Shown in pieces: positions 1 through 7,604 of a stretch of DNA of 14,856 bases (position 1 is its first letter; the number at the start of each line of letters is the position of its first letter). The notes under the pieces are model-generated. The model had not been told where the DNA came from, did not search any database, and was given only the letters and a program-made list of their open reading frames with translations. Source of the stretch: Dehalococcoidales bacterium. Its GTDB lineage: Bacteria > Chloroflexota > Dehalococcoidia > Dehalococcoidales > UBA3254. The stretch spans positions 1 through 14,856 of the forward strand of contig JAFGOB010000116.1 of assembly GCA_016926695.1 (NCBI GenBank). The letters run 5' to 3'. Both the position numbers and the translations under genes were made by a program.

Positions 1-2076
1 CATCCTGAGGACATTCCCCGCTGCAAAGCGCTTTTAGCCTCGTCAATCCAAACAGACCAACGAGAAGAAAGCACTGAATATCGTATACGGCATATCAATG
101 GAACCTGGCGTATACACTCGTCCAGCGCAGTGGTCCACAAGGATAAAACCGGCTTGACTATCTACGGGATTGCCCGTGATGTTACGGAAAGCAAGAAAGC
201 CGAAGAAGCCTTAAAAGAGAGCGAGGCTTTTAAAGATACTTTGCTTAATGATTCTCCCAATCCCATTATTGTGTCGGCGGGTGTTGGAGGAACGATCATT
301 TATGTCAATCCATCCATGGAAAAGCTCACCGGTTTTTCTAACAGCGAGCTCGTCGGACACTCTCCACCATATCCATGGTGGGATGAAGATATCCGGCCTT
401 ATAGCAGGGCGGAAGATAGAATAGACGGCGTTAATATTCATGAACGGAAATGTAAAAATAAAAAAGGAGAACCCTTCTGGCTGTATGTTCATATCAGGAC
501 CATCGAAGAATCAGGCAAGATCAAATACTTTATCGCCAATTGCGTCGATATTACTGAACGCAAAAAGATGGAAGAGGCTTTACGTGAATCTGAAGCCTTT
601 AAAGACAGCCTGCTATCCCAGTCTCCGAACCCGATTTTCGTCTTTAAACCGGATGACTCTATTATTTACGTAAACTCCTCATTCGAAACGCTTACCGGCT
701 ATTCCAGCGCCGAACTTATCGGACGGAAAACTCCCTATCCCTGGTGGCCGGAGGATAAATACGAGCAATATCCCCGGGAATTCATGAGCTTAAACCAGGC
801 GCGAGTCAGCTACTTTGAGAGAAACTATATCAAGAAAAACGGGGAGACTTTCTGGGTGGCTCTCAGCATACGCCCGGTTATACAGAACGGGAAAACCACA
901 TACTATATAGCTAACTGGGTTAATATTACTCGACGCAGGGAGATGGAGGACGCTCTCAGAGAAAGCGAATCTTTCAACGTCAGCCTGCTAACGGAAGCTC
1001 CTAACCCGGTACTTGTTTTTAATCCAGACCAGACTATTCGTTATGTAAATCCGGCACTGGAAAAATTGACCGGTTTCAGCAAATCTCAACTAATCGGGAC
1101 CAGCCCGCCTCACCCCTGGTGGCCGGCTGAAGACTTCGAAAAGAACATGAATGAGGTTATTGAGGACAGGAAATCTCAGGATAGTACTTTTGAGAAATAC
1201 TTCAGGAGAAAAAACAGTGAACCTTTCTGGGTAGTTATCAGCATGAGAAAAATAAAGGAGAACAACAAGCTGAAATATATTCTCGGCAACTGGGTGGACA
1301 TCACACGTCAAAAGACGCTGGAAGAGCGTATTTCCGAGCTCTATATTAAAGAAAAAAAGCAGAGGGAAGAGCTACAGGAGGAGGCACAGGCCAGGGGTCT
1401 GTTCATCAATGTTTTAGCCCACGAGCTGAGAGCCCCACTGACACCTATCATGGCTTCTACCGGGATGTTGAAAGACATTGTGGACCAGAATGATAATGAA
1501 GTACAAAAGAAACTGGCCGGCAACATTTATTCCAGCACTGAAAAACTATCCAAAAGACTGGAGGACTTGCTGGACCTGGCCAGATACGACAGAGGAACAT
1601 TCAGATTGAATCTACAGGTTAATAACATGGAAAAGTTCCTGAATGAAGTTATTTTCAGATTTGAACCCGGCCTGGCAGACCGCAAACAGCATCTTACCGC
1701 TGAAATAGCTCCTGATTTACCAGAGGGAAAATTCGATCCTTCGCGTTTGGAGCAGGTAATCATCAATCTTCTTTCCAATGCCAGCAAATTTTCTTCCGAA
1801 GGATCGGAGATAATATTAAAAGCCTTTACAGAAAAAAATATGTTGCATGTGGAAGTACAGGACCAGGGGATAGGTATATCACCCGAAAACCAGCAAAGGC
1901 TTTTTCGTGCCTATCACCGGGTAGAGCAGACTAGTAAACAGTTCCCCGGACTGGGTCTAGGCCTGGCAGTGTCCAAGCAGATCATCGAAGCTCATGGAGG
2001 TAAGATTTGGGTTATTAGCCAGCCCGGCCAGGGCAGTACCTTCAGCTTCACTATTCCGTTGAATCCTTTACCGTGA
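1..2076 (+). CDS. Multi-PAS sensor histidine kinase, 5' end missing
   Basis: The reading frame is open from base 1 without a start codon, so the gene begins left of the window; the GTG at 130 is internal. 691 residues are visible. Order: the end of one PAS domain (to about residue 63), three further PAS/PAC units (about 75-190, 198-315, 322-441), a short coiled-coil linker, a HisKA domain (about 463-530) with H-box LAHELRAPL and phospho-acceptor H474, and a HATPase domain (about 575-690) with N-box INLLSNASKF, G1 DQGIGIS and G2 GLGLGLAVSKQIIEAHGG. The three complete PAS units share the motif PYPWW/PHPWW. No membrane segment or receiver domain is visible, so this part should be cytosolic. By family knowledge it autophosphorylates on His and passes phosphate to a response regulator, which is not in the window. 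The ligand is unknown. The family call is certain; the signal is not. Confidence 0.95.
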   Translation, partial: HPEDIPRCKALLASSIQTDQREESTEYRIRHINGTWRIHSSSAVVHKDKTGLTIYGIARDVTESKKAEEALKESEAFKDTLLNDSPNPIIVSAGVGGTIIYVNPSMEKLTGFSNSELVGHSPPYPWWDEDIRPYSRAEDRIDGVNIHERKCKNKKGEPFWLYVHIRTIEESGKIKYFIANCVDITERKKMEEALRESEAFKDSLLSQSPNPIFVFKPDDSIIYVNSSFETLTGYSSAELIGRKTPYPWWPEDKYEQYPREFMSLNQARVSYFERNYIKKNGETFWVALSIRPVIQNGKTTYYIANWVNITRRREMEDALRESESFNVSLLTEAPNPVLVFNPDQTIRYVNPALEKLTGFSKSQLIGTSPPHPWWPAEDFEKNMNEVIEDRKSQDSTFEKYFRRKNSEPFWVVISMRKIKENNKLKYILGNWVDITRQKTLEERISELYIKEKKQREELQEEAQARGLFINVLAHELRAPLTPIMASTGMLKDIVDQNDNEVQKKLAGNIYSSTEKLSKRLEDLLDLARYDRGTFRLNLQVNNMEKFLNEVIFRFEPGLADRKQHLTAEIAPDLPEGKFDPSRLEQVIINLLSNASKFSSEGSEIILKAFTEKNMLHVEVQDQGIGISPENQQRLFRAYHRVEQTSKQFPGLGLGLAVSKQIIEAHGGKIWVISQPGQGSTFSFTIPLNPLP

Positions 2077-2147
2077 ACCACACCGATGGAATCAAGGATT
2101 AATGATTTGTGATATTGCTATTGGGCTGATTACCAGGAGATATCGTC

Positions 2148-2282
2148 ATGACTAACGATCAAATCACTAAAGCTCCGCCCTTTTTTCCTTTAAATGAGCA
2201 ACATTACCGGGTTTTTTGCGAAAACTCTACAGATCCCATTACCATTTTGGTTGACTTGACTTGTTCTTTGTTAAACAGTTAA
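2148..2282 (+). pseudogene. 44-codon fragment resembling the start of a PAS protein
   Basis: An ATG at 2148 follows AGGAG with 8 nt spacing and opens 44 codons ending in TAA at 2280-2282. The segment LNEQHYRVFCENSTDPITI looks like the entry helix and first strand of a PAS domain ('...Y R xx EN S x DPI xx'), comparable to the PAS units of the kinase just upstream. It stops before the PAS core. The best reading is a decayed or truncated second sensor gene that kept its ribosome-binding site. A real small protein, or chance, cannot be excluded. The candidate promoter for the SDR gene lies inside its 3' end. Confidence 0.4.
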
Positions 2283-2285
2283 GCT
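2251..2285 (+). promoter_or_regulatory. Candidate promoter for the SDR gene
   Basis: Two overlapping TTGACT hexamers (2251-2256 and 2256-2261) are followed by TAAGCT at 2280-2285, 18 nt after the second. The -10 box is weak. The position, about 40 nt before the SDR ATG, is sensible. This is a by-eye match only. Confidence 0.25.
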
Positions 2286-2322
2286 CATAACCGAAGTATC
2301 TGATAATAAAAAGGAGGCTTTA

Positions 2323-3093
2323 ATGGATAGAGTAAAAGGCAAAGTGGCTATAGTAACCGGAGGAGCATCCGGCCTTGGTGAGGCTGCGGCCAAGCTTATG
2401 GCCAAAGAAGGGGCAAGTGTAGCTATTACTGATATCGACGACGTCAACGGTAACAGGGTCGTTTCTGAAATAACATCCGCGGGAGGATCAGCCCGATTCT
2501 GGCATATGGATGTAACAGACGAGAACGCCATTGAGAAGACATTTTCTGATATCTATCAAAAATACAACTCGCTTCATATTCTGGTCAACAGCGCTGGAAT
2601 TCCCGGGCCTCCTAAACTAACTCATGAAATAACCAGCGCCGAATGGGACAAAGTTCTGGACATCAACACCAAAGGTACTTTTTTGTGTGTAAAATACGCC
2701 GTTCCCTTCATGCTGAAATCCGGCGGGGGCAGTGTGATAAATATTTCGTCCATGCTGGGGTTAATGGGAGGCGACGATCCGGTATATCACGCTTCCAAGG
2801 GAGCTGTTCGACTTATGACAAAATCCGACGCGTTCAACTACGCCGGCAGCAATATCCGCTTTAATTCAGTCCATCCCGGCTATATTCTGACTCCCCTGTT
2901 CAGGGGATTCGGAGTAAAACACCCGGAAGGACCGGAGAAATTTTTCGCGGAAATGGCCGCTAAAATACCACAGGGCCGTTTGGGTACAGCCGAAGATGTG
3001 GCCAGCGGTATTCTTTACCTGGCCTCTGACGAATCAAGTTATGTAACCGGCATTGAACTAAGTATAGACGGAGGATACATGGTCAGGGGATAA
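2323..3093 (+). CDS. Short-chain dehydrogenase/reductase (classical SDR)
   Basis: 256 residues, the normal length for a classical SDR. AAGGAGG sits 6 nt before the ATG. Visible motifs: cofactor loop TGGASGLG (12-19), Asp at the end of beta-2 (TDIDD, D37) favouring NAD(H) over NADP(H), NSAG (89-92), and the catalytic set N114, S142, Y155, K159 (YHASK). The C-terminal GIELSIDGGYMVRG is typical of the family. It should oxidise a secondary alcohol or reduce a ketone in the cytoplasm. Substrate cannot be read from the sequence; hydroxyacyl-CoA, alicyclic alcohol or sterol-like alcohol dehydrogenases all share this layout. The crotonases and CoA-transferase further downstream make a hydroxyacyl or ring-ketone substrate plausible. 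A terminator follows, so it is probably a single-gene transcript. Confidence 0.93.
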   Translation: MDRVKGKVAIVTGGASGLGEAAAKLMAKEGASVAITDIDDVNGNRVVSEITSAGGSARFWHMDVTDENAIEKTFSDIYQKYNSLHILVNSAGIPGPPKLTHEITSAEWDKVLDINTKGTFLCVKYAVPFMLKSGGGSVINISSMLGLMGGDDPVYHASKGAVRLMTKSDAFNYAGSNIRFNSVHPGYILTPLFRGFGVKHPEGPEKFFAEMAAKIPQGRLGTAEDVASGILYLASDESSYVTGIELSIDGGYMVRG

Positions 3094-3153
3094 TCTCCGG
3101 AAACTAATTCCGTCAAGACCAGGTACACACCACCAATTATTAACCGGTATTGC

Positions 3154-3208
3154 ACTCCCCGAAACATCTGTTTTCCAGACGGACCTGTTCCGGGGAGTTT
3201 TTGTTTTT
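3154..3208 (+). terminator. Rho-independent terminator after the SDR gene
   Basis: ACTCCCCG (3154-3161) pairs with CGGGGAGT (3191-3198), extended past one mismatch by AAC/GTT. An inner TCTG/CAGA stem sits in the loop, and the tract TTTTTGTTTTT (3198-3208) follows. This is a classic intrinsic terminator. Confidence 0.85.
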
Positions 3209-3469
3209 AACGGAGTATCAGTGTTCACTCGCAGATAAACCGGTTTTCGCCCGGATTACTACAACAATACCGGAAATTTCACTTTGCATAAATGAAGGTG
3301 TATCATGATGTTAGTTGGTACGTACAGTTACAAAGTGTTTTTTGAATTCAAAAACAGATATTTTCAGACTTTTACCCTGCTGTTTTTTTAATATGCACGA
3401 GATGACTTTTAATCCGGAGAACGGTTAATTGGTATTATGTACTCTAGTGAGAAGGAGCAAGGTAGATTT
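3209..3469 (+). other. Intergenic region upstream of the molybdopterin oxidoreductase
   Basis: About 260 bases with no convincing gene. The longest ATG frame noted here is 17 codons. The region holds a perfect 16-bp palindrome (3339-3354) and the 8-bp palindrome GTACGTAC (3318-3325). Its right end (3437-3469) is an in-frame upstream extension of the next gene that I judge untranslated. It probably contains that gene's promoter, but no convincing -35/-10 pair was found. Confidence 0.5.
3339..3354. promoter_or_regulatory. 16-bp palindrome, possible operator
   Basis: TTTTTGAATTCAAAAA is perfectly self-complementary, about 115 nt before the ATG of the oxidoreductase. The position suits a dimeric regulator's operator. 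It does not fit the FNR/CRP spacing (TTGAT-N4-ATCAA), and AT-rich palindromes can arise by chance. Confidence 0.3.
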
Positions 3470-5701
3470 ATGGAAAAAGGCAAAAAGAAAGAGGTCAGAA
3501 CAACCGCCTGGTCGCCAGGCTGCGGGTCGCACGGAGGGTGTGGCTTCAAGCTTGTAGTCCAGAACGGCCGGGTAGTCAGTGTGGAGGGAGATGAAAATCA
3601 TCCCTGGAACCAGGGGAGGGTCTGTCCGAAAGGGCTGGCCCTGACACAATATTTGTATCATCCGGATCGTGTTCGTCACCCCCTGAAAAGGGTCGGAGAG
3701 AGAGGCGAGGGTAAATGGGAGCAGATTACCTGGGACGAGGCTTTCGATATCTGCGAAAAACGTTTTAAGGAAATCCGGGAAAAATATGGGGCTGAATCGG
3801 TTATTTTCGGCCAGGGAACCGGACGGGATATCGGAGGTCCTATTACATATCTATGTTTTGCCTATGGAAGCCCGAACTGGGTGCAGATAGGACTGGCCGG
3901 CCACTCCTGCTATACCCCCCGCCTGGGAGCAATGTTCGCCACCAACGGCGATTACAGCATGGCCGACTGCTCTCAATTTCTGGAGAAGCGTTATAACGAT
4001 CCCCAGTGGCAGCGACCAAACGTAATTATCAACTGGGCTCAAAACCCGGTAAACGGCTGTTTCGACGGCTTCTTCGGTCACTGGATTATTGACTGTATGA
4101 AGCGAGGTTCCAGGTTGATCGTAATCGATCCCAGGGTAACCTGGTTGGCCAGCCGCGCGGATATTCACTTGCAAAACCGTCCCGGTACCGACGGGGCAAT
4201 AGCCATGGGGATGCTGAATGTTATTATCAACGAAGGCCTTTATGATAAAGAGTTCGTGGATAAATGGTGTTATGGTTTCGACAAACTCAAGGAGAGAGTG
4301 CAGCAATATACTCCTGAAAAAATGGCTGCTGCAGCCTGGATAAAAACCGAGGACCTTATCAGGGCGGCACGTCTTTACGCCCAGAGCAAGCCTTCAGCCA
4401 TTCACTGGGGAGTGCCCATCGATGGAAATCCCGAGGGGACTGTAGTGGCACAGGCTATCGCTCATCTCTGGTCTATTACAGGAAACGTCGATATTCCCGG
4501 AGGAAACGTTCTGGCCAAAGCCTCTTTCGGAGTCACTACCTATCCTTTCAGCTCCAAAGAAATCAGCGACCTTTATGGAGAAGACCTGGTCAGGAAAATG
4601 GAGCAAAAGAGAATCGGCTGCGACCGCTATCCAATGGTCAAAGGTTTTCGCGGTTGGGGACAGCCGGATGTACTACTGGAACAACTACAAACGGGAAAAC
4701 CTTATAAGATCCACGGCGCCTGGATCCAGACATCCAACCCCATCGGGGGTCAGGCCGGCGATCCCAAAGCCCATCTGGAGGCCATGAAGGATCTTGATTT
4801 CATCGTGGTTGTCGATACTTTTCACAATCCCACCAGCGTTTCCCTGGCTGATATATTTCTGCCTGCTGCCGCACTGGGAGAGAAAGTGAGCTTCCGCAAC
4901 TGGTGGTGGCCTTTAACAAGCATTGTTCCAGCCGTGGATGCGGGCGACTGCAAGTCAGACTGGGAGATCAACCTGGAAATGGCCAAACGTCTGGCTACCA
5001 AACCTGTTCCTTTCAATACGGTTAAAGATCTTATCAACGATAGACTTAAACCCGCCGGAATAACCTATGACGAACTGTCCGCACGGGGAAGCTGGTACTG
5101 TCCCAAAGAAGGTCCCAGTGTTCCCTACCACCGCTATGAGAAAGGGCTTTTAAGAGCGGACAATCAGCCCGGATTTAATACTCCCACCGGTAAAATAGAG
5201 CTCTATTCAACCCGCTACGAGGAATGGGAACTGGACCCTCTGCCCTATTTTGAAGAAGCCTCGGAGAGCCCGGTGTCCACTCCCGCACTCTGGGAGAAAT
5301 ATCCCCTGATCTTCGCCAGCGGACGCCGTGTTCCTGTTTACTTTCACTCCGAACACCGCATGATACCCTGGCTGAGGGAGATCGACCCCGATCCGGTTAT
5401 CGAAATCCATCCCCAGACAGCCAAAGACCTGAATATTGCGGATGGAGAGTGGGTGATTGCGGAAAACAACCATGGAAGCGCTAAATTCAAAGCCAAGATA
5501 ACTCCTACAGCCCATCCCAGGATTGTCTCGGTGGGGCATGGCTGGTGGCTTCCTGAGGCTGATCCCAAAGCACCCGGCCTTTTTGCCAATTGGGAACACA
5601 ACTGCAATCAACTGGTTCCCATGGGAACACAAAGTAAATCCGGTTTCGGCGGAGGCGCTTACAAGACCAGTCTTTGCCGTTTAGTGAAAATAAAGGATTA
5701 A
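3470..5701 (+). CDS. Molybdopterin oxidoreductase, acetylene hydratase-like/DMSO reductase family
   Basis: 743 residues from the ATG at 3470. An in-frame ATG at 3437 has no good ribosome-binding site, while 3470 is preceded by AAGGAG and AAGGT. The N-terminal Fe-S region has C18, C24 and C52 (C-x5-C-x27-C), followed by CPKG. The usual pattern is C-x2-C-x3-C-x27-C, so one ligand is shifted or replaced (S20 and H21 lie between). The probable Mo/W ligand is C147 in GHSCYTPR. Segments such as LYDKEFVDKWC and GFDKLKERVQ recall Pelobacter acetylene hydratase as I remember it. Further DMSO-reductase-family signatures are SNPIGGQAGDP, DIFLPAAALGEK and a C-terminal molydopterin-binding domain (about 625-735). 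There is no twin-arginine signal, so it is probably cytoplasmic. The ferredoxin gene starts 14 nt after its stop. The reaction (hydration, hydroxylation or oxidoreduction) is not established. Confidence 0.92.
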   Translation: MEKGKKKEVRTTAWSPGCGSHGGCGFKLVVQNGRVVSVEGDENHPWNQGRVCPKGLALTQYLYHPDRVRHPLKRVGERGEGKWEQITWDEAFDICEKRFKEIREKYGAESVIFGQGTGRDIGGPITYLCFAYGSPNWVQIGLAGHSCYTPRLGAMFATNGDYSMADCSQFLEKRYNDPQWQRPNVIINWAQNPVNGCFDGFFGHWIIDCMKRGSRLIVIDPRVTWLASRADIHLQNRPGTDGAIAMGMLNVIINEGLYDKEFVDKWCYGFDKLKERVQQYTPEKMAAAAWIKTEDLIRAARLYAQSKPSAIHWGVPIDGNPEGTVVAQAIAHLWSITGNVDIPGGNVLAKASFGVTTYPFSSKEISDLYGEDLVRKMEQKRIGCDRYPMVKGFRGWGQPDVLLEQLQTGKPYKIHGAWIQTSNPIGGQAGDPKAHLEAMKDLDFIVVVDTFHNPTSVSLADIFLPAAALGEKVSFRNWWWPLTSIVPAVDAGDCKSDWEINLEMAKRLATKPVPFNTVKDLINDRLKPAGITYDELSARGSWYCPKEGPSVPYHRYEKGLLRADNQPGFNTPTGKIELYSTRYEEWELDPLPYFEEASESPVSTPALWEKYPLIFASGRRVPVYFHSEHRMIPWLREIDPDPVIEIHPQTAKDLNIADGEWVIAENNHGSAKFKAKITPTAHPRIVSVGHGWWLPEADPKAPGLFANWEHNCNQLVPMGTQSKSGFGGGAYKTSLCRLVKIKD

Positions 5702-5714
5702 GGAAGGAATAGAG

Positions 5715-6047
5715 ATGCCAAGAAAAGGTCTGATGATAGATTATGAATACTGCACCGGCTGCCATTCCTGTGAAGTGGCCTGCAAGCAGGAACATGATTA
5801 CCCGGTGGGTAGGGGCGGAATCCATCTTAATGAAATCATCACCGAGTTGCCGGATAAAAAACTCCGCATCGACTATATTCCCTTCCCCACGGCTTACTGC
5901 GATTTGTGTGCATCCAGAGTGAGAAAGGGAGAACAGCCTGCCTGCGTAAAGCACTGCCAGGCTTCTACAATGTACTACGGCACAGTGGCTGAACTGGCTA
6001 AAATCATGGAGAAAAAGCCGCATGCCGTTCTCTTTACTCCCAAATAG
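5715..6047 (+). CDS. Two-cluster 4Fe-4S ferredoxin-like electron-transfer subunit
   Basis: 110 residues, with AAGGAAGG just before the ATG. C13, C16, C19 and C23 (CTGCHSCEVACK) form one ferredoxin motif. C62, C65, C77 and C81 (CDLC...PACVKHC) form the second, consistent with two [4Fe-4S] clusters sharing ligands across motifs. Ordinary DMSO reductase B subunits are nearly twice as long and carry four clusters; this resembles a shortened NrfC/DmsB-like protein. It sits 13 bases after the oxidoreductase stop and is almost certainly its partner, passing electrons to or from the molybdopterin subunit in the cytoplasm. A redox partner argues against a purely hydratase role for that subunit. No membrane anchor gene is present. 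Confidence 0.92.
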   Translation: MPRKGLMIDYEYCTGCHSCEVACKQEHDYPVGRGGIHLNEIITELPDKKLRIDYIPFPTAYCDLCASRVRKGEQPACVKHCQASTMYYGTVAELAKIMEKKPHAVLFTPK

Positions 6048-6073
6048 ATTCGTTTTTCTATATACGCGTCGCC

Positions 6074-6098
6074 GGGGGGACTGAGAACCAGTCCCCCC
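6074..6098. terminator. Strong GC-rich hairpin after the ferredoxin gene
   Basis: GGGGGGACTG (6074-6083) pairs perfectly with CAGTCCCCCC (6089-6098) across a 5-nt loop. No T-tract follows directly, so this may be an inefficient terminator or an mRNA 3'-end-protecting structure. It separates the oxidoreductase pair from the endonuclease III-like gene. Confidence 0.55.
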
Positions 6099-6136
6099 TG
6101 AATATTGTCAGCTAAAATAACAATTGAATTTACATT

Positions 6137-6805
6137 TTGAAAAAAAACCGTAACAACCGAATATTGACTGAGCTTTACAGAATTCTTTTCAACCACTATG
6201 GCCCGCAGCACTGGTGGCCGGGAGATGAACCGTTCGAGGTAATCGTCGGTGCAATATTGACCCAGTCCGCCGCCTGGACCAACGTGGAAAAAGCCATTAT
6301 CGCCCTTAAAAAAGCTGGACAATTATCTCCCCGTTCGTTAAGGGATATTCCCTTGAATGACCTGGCACTGCTGATACGTCCTTCCGGTTATTATAACGCC
6401 AAGGCCATAAAGCTGAAGGCCTTTGCCCGGTGGTTCGGCGACAATCATCAGGACAGCCTGGAACGGCTCTTTTCAGACGAAACTCAAACCCTGCGTGATA
6501 AACTGCTGGGTATACACGGTATAGGCGAAGAGACTGCCGACTCTATTTTGCTCTATGCAGGGAATAAGCCCGTTTTTGTTATAGACGCCTATACGCGGCG
6601 GATTATAGACAGGCTGGGCTACTCTCCTGAAGGAAATAAATATGCCGACTACCAGGCACTATTCATGGAAAATCTATCGCCAGACGTTCGGATGTTTAAC
6701 GAATATCACGCTCTCTTTGTAGCCCAGGGTAAAAATACCTGCCGGAAAAGACCTCTCTGCGGAAACTGCTGCCTGGCCGGCTTATGCCGCTCCAGGACTG
6801 ATTGA
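6137..6805 (+). CDS. Endonuclease III-family DNA glycosylase lacking the lyase lysine
   Basis: 222 residues from TTG at 6137; an in-frame TGA at 6125 limits any upstream start, and no clear Shine-Dalgarno is visible, so the exact start is uncertain. The N-terminal QHWWPGD...EVIVGAILTQSAAWTNVEKA is typical of the 'endonuclease III domain-containing' group. The helix-hairpin-helix is LLGIHGIGEETAD (about 123-135), catalytic Asp is D150 (VIDAYTRR), and the C-terminal [4Fe-4S] loop uses C202, C208, C211 and C217 (C-x5-C-x2-C-x5-C, with an extra C212). The lyase Lys of E. coli Nth falls on E132, so it should be a monofunctional base glycosylase, perhaps acting on alkylated or mismatched bases like MagIII. 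It is probably a housekeeping DNA-repair gene unrelated to the metabolic genes around it. Confidence 0.88.
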   Translation: MKKNRNNRILTELYRILFNHYGPQHWWPGDEPFEVIVGAILTQSAAWTNVEKAIIALKKAGQLSPRSLRDIPLNDLALLIRPSGYYNAKAIKLKAFARWFGDNHQDSLERLFSDETQTLRDKLLGIHGIGEETADSILLYAGNKPVFVIDAYTRRIIDRLGYSPEGNKYADYQALFMENLSPDVRMFNEYHALFVAQGKNTCRKRPLCGNCCLAGLCRSRTD

Positions 6806-6853
6806 TAGACGTTTTTAGCGAATTTAGATATTATATACCTGAAGGTGAACAAC

Positions 6854-7591
6854 ATGACTGATCCGGTTATATATAAGAAAAAAAACAATATCGGGTATAT
6901 CTCTCTTAACTGCCCTGAAAGCGGAAACAAAATCGATATGCCTTTGGCCCAGGAACTGGCCGGTGTGTGCCAGCAAATTAACCTGGACGGTGAAGTATAC
7001 CTGGCTGTTCTCTGCGGATCGGCTGATGTCTTTAGCCTGGGAGGAGATTCAGCTATTCTCCCCCTTGTCAGTCCTGCCGGGATTATCGCCGGACTGAAAT
7101 GCCCGGTTATCGCCGCTGTTAATGGAGATGCTCTTGGAATGGGACTTGAGCTTGCCCTGGCCTGCGATATACGCTACGCGTCCGATAGCGCCTCATTCGG
7201 CCTGCCCCAGGTAACGGAAGGCTGTATACCCATGGATGGTGGTACGCAGCGCCTGCCGCGTATCGTGGGCAGAGGCAAGGCCATGGAGATGCTGCTGACC
7301 GGCTGTGTTATTGATTCGGGTACCGCCCTTTCTATCGGACTGGTAAACCAGGTCGTCAAACGGCAGGACTTTTCAGCCTGGATAGAATCCACAGCCGGGA
7401 ATATCGCGGTTAAAGCCCCTCTGGCTATGCGTTATGTCAAAGAGGCTGTTCATTCCGGCCTGGACCTGTCCATGGAACAGGGATTAAGGCTGGAAGCCGA
7501 CCTCTATTTCCTGCTGCATACCACGGAAGACCGCACCGAGGGAATCAGGTCCTTTCTGGAGAAACGTTCGCCCCAATACAAGGCGAAATAG
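6854..7591 (+). CDS. Enoyl-CoA hydratase/isomerase family protein (crotonase 1), one active-site Glu replaced
   Basis: 245 residues from the ATG at 6854, which has AAGG 8 nt upstream and is preferred to the in-frame GTG at 6845. Crotonase fold: oxyanion-hole segment FSLGGD (60-65), GMGLELALACDIR with E99 matching the first catalytic Glu, and FGLPQVTEG where Q119 replaces the second catalytic Glu (usually PE). The C-terminal AFLEKR-like tail (SFLEKRSP) is intact. The stretch between the oxyanion loop and CPVIAAVNG is shorter than usual. Loss of the second Glu argues against simple syn-hydration and suggests isomerase, hydrolase, decarboxylase or regulatory use; this is inference. It ends 13 nt before the second crotonase gene, so the two are probably co-transcribed. 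Confidence 0.9.
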   Translation: MTDPVIYKKKNNIGYISLNCPESGNKIDMPLAQELAGVCQQINLDGEVYLAVLCGSADVFSLGGDSAILPLVSPAGIIAGLKCPVIAAVNGDALGMGLELALACDIRYASDSASFGLPQVTEGCIPMDGGTQRLPRIVGRGKAMEMLLTGCVIDSGTALSIGLVNQVVKRQDFSAWIESTAGNIAVKAPLAMRYVKEAVHSGLDLSMEQGLRLEADLYFLLHTTEDRTEGIRSFLEKRSPQYKAK

Positions 7592-7604
7592 GACATTTTA
7601 TTAT

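Noticed and set aside
3289..3342. Short ATG frame (17 codons) in the gap before the oxidoreductase
   Set aside because: It is very short, has no Shine-Dalgarno, and overlaps probable regulatory sequence.
3437..3469. Upstream ATG of the molybdopterin gene as its start
   Set aside because: The nearest GGAG is about 17 nt away, and the extra 11 residues show no family features or signal peptide.
3851..4306. 151-codon open frame on the - strand inside the molybdopterin gene
   Set aside because: It is antisense to a strongly conserved protein, has no recognisable motif, and its composition follows from the codon bias of the opposite strand.
5505..6023. 172-codon open frame on the - strand across the oxidoreductase/ferredoxin junction
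   Set aside because: It is antisense to two conserved genes, and the Cys/His richness is just the complement of ferredoxin codons.
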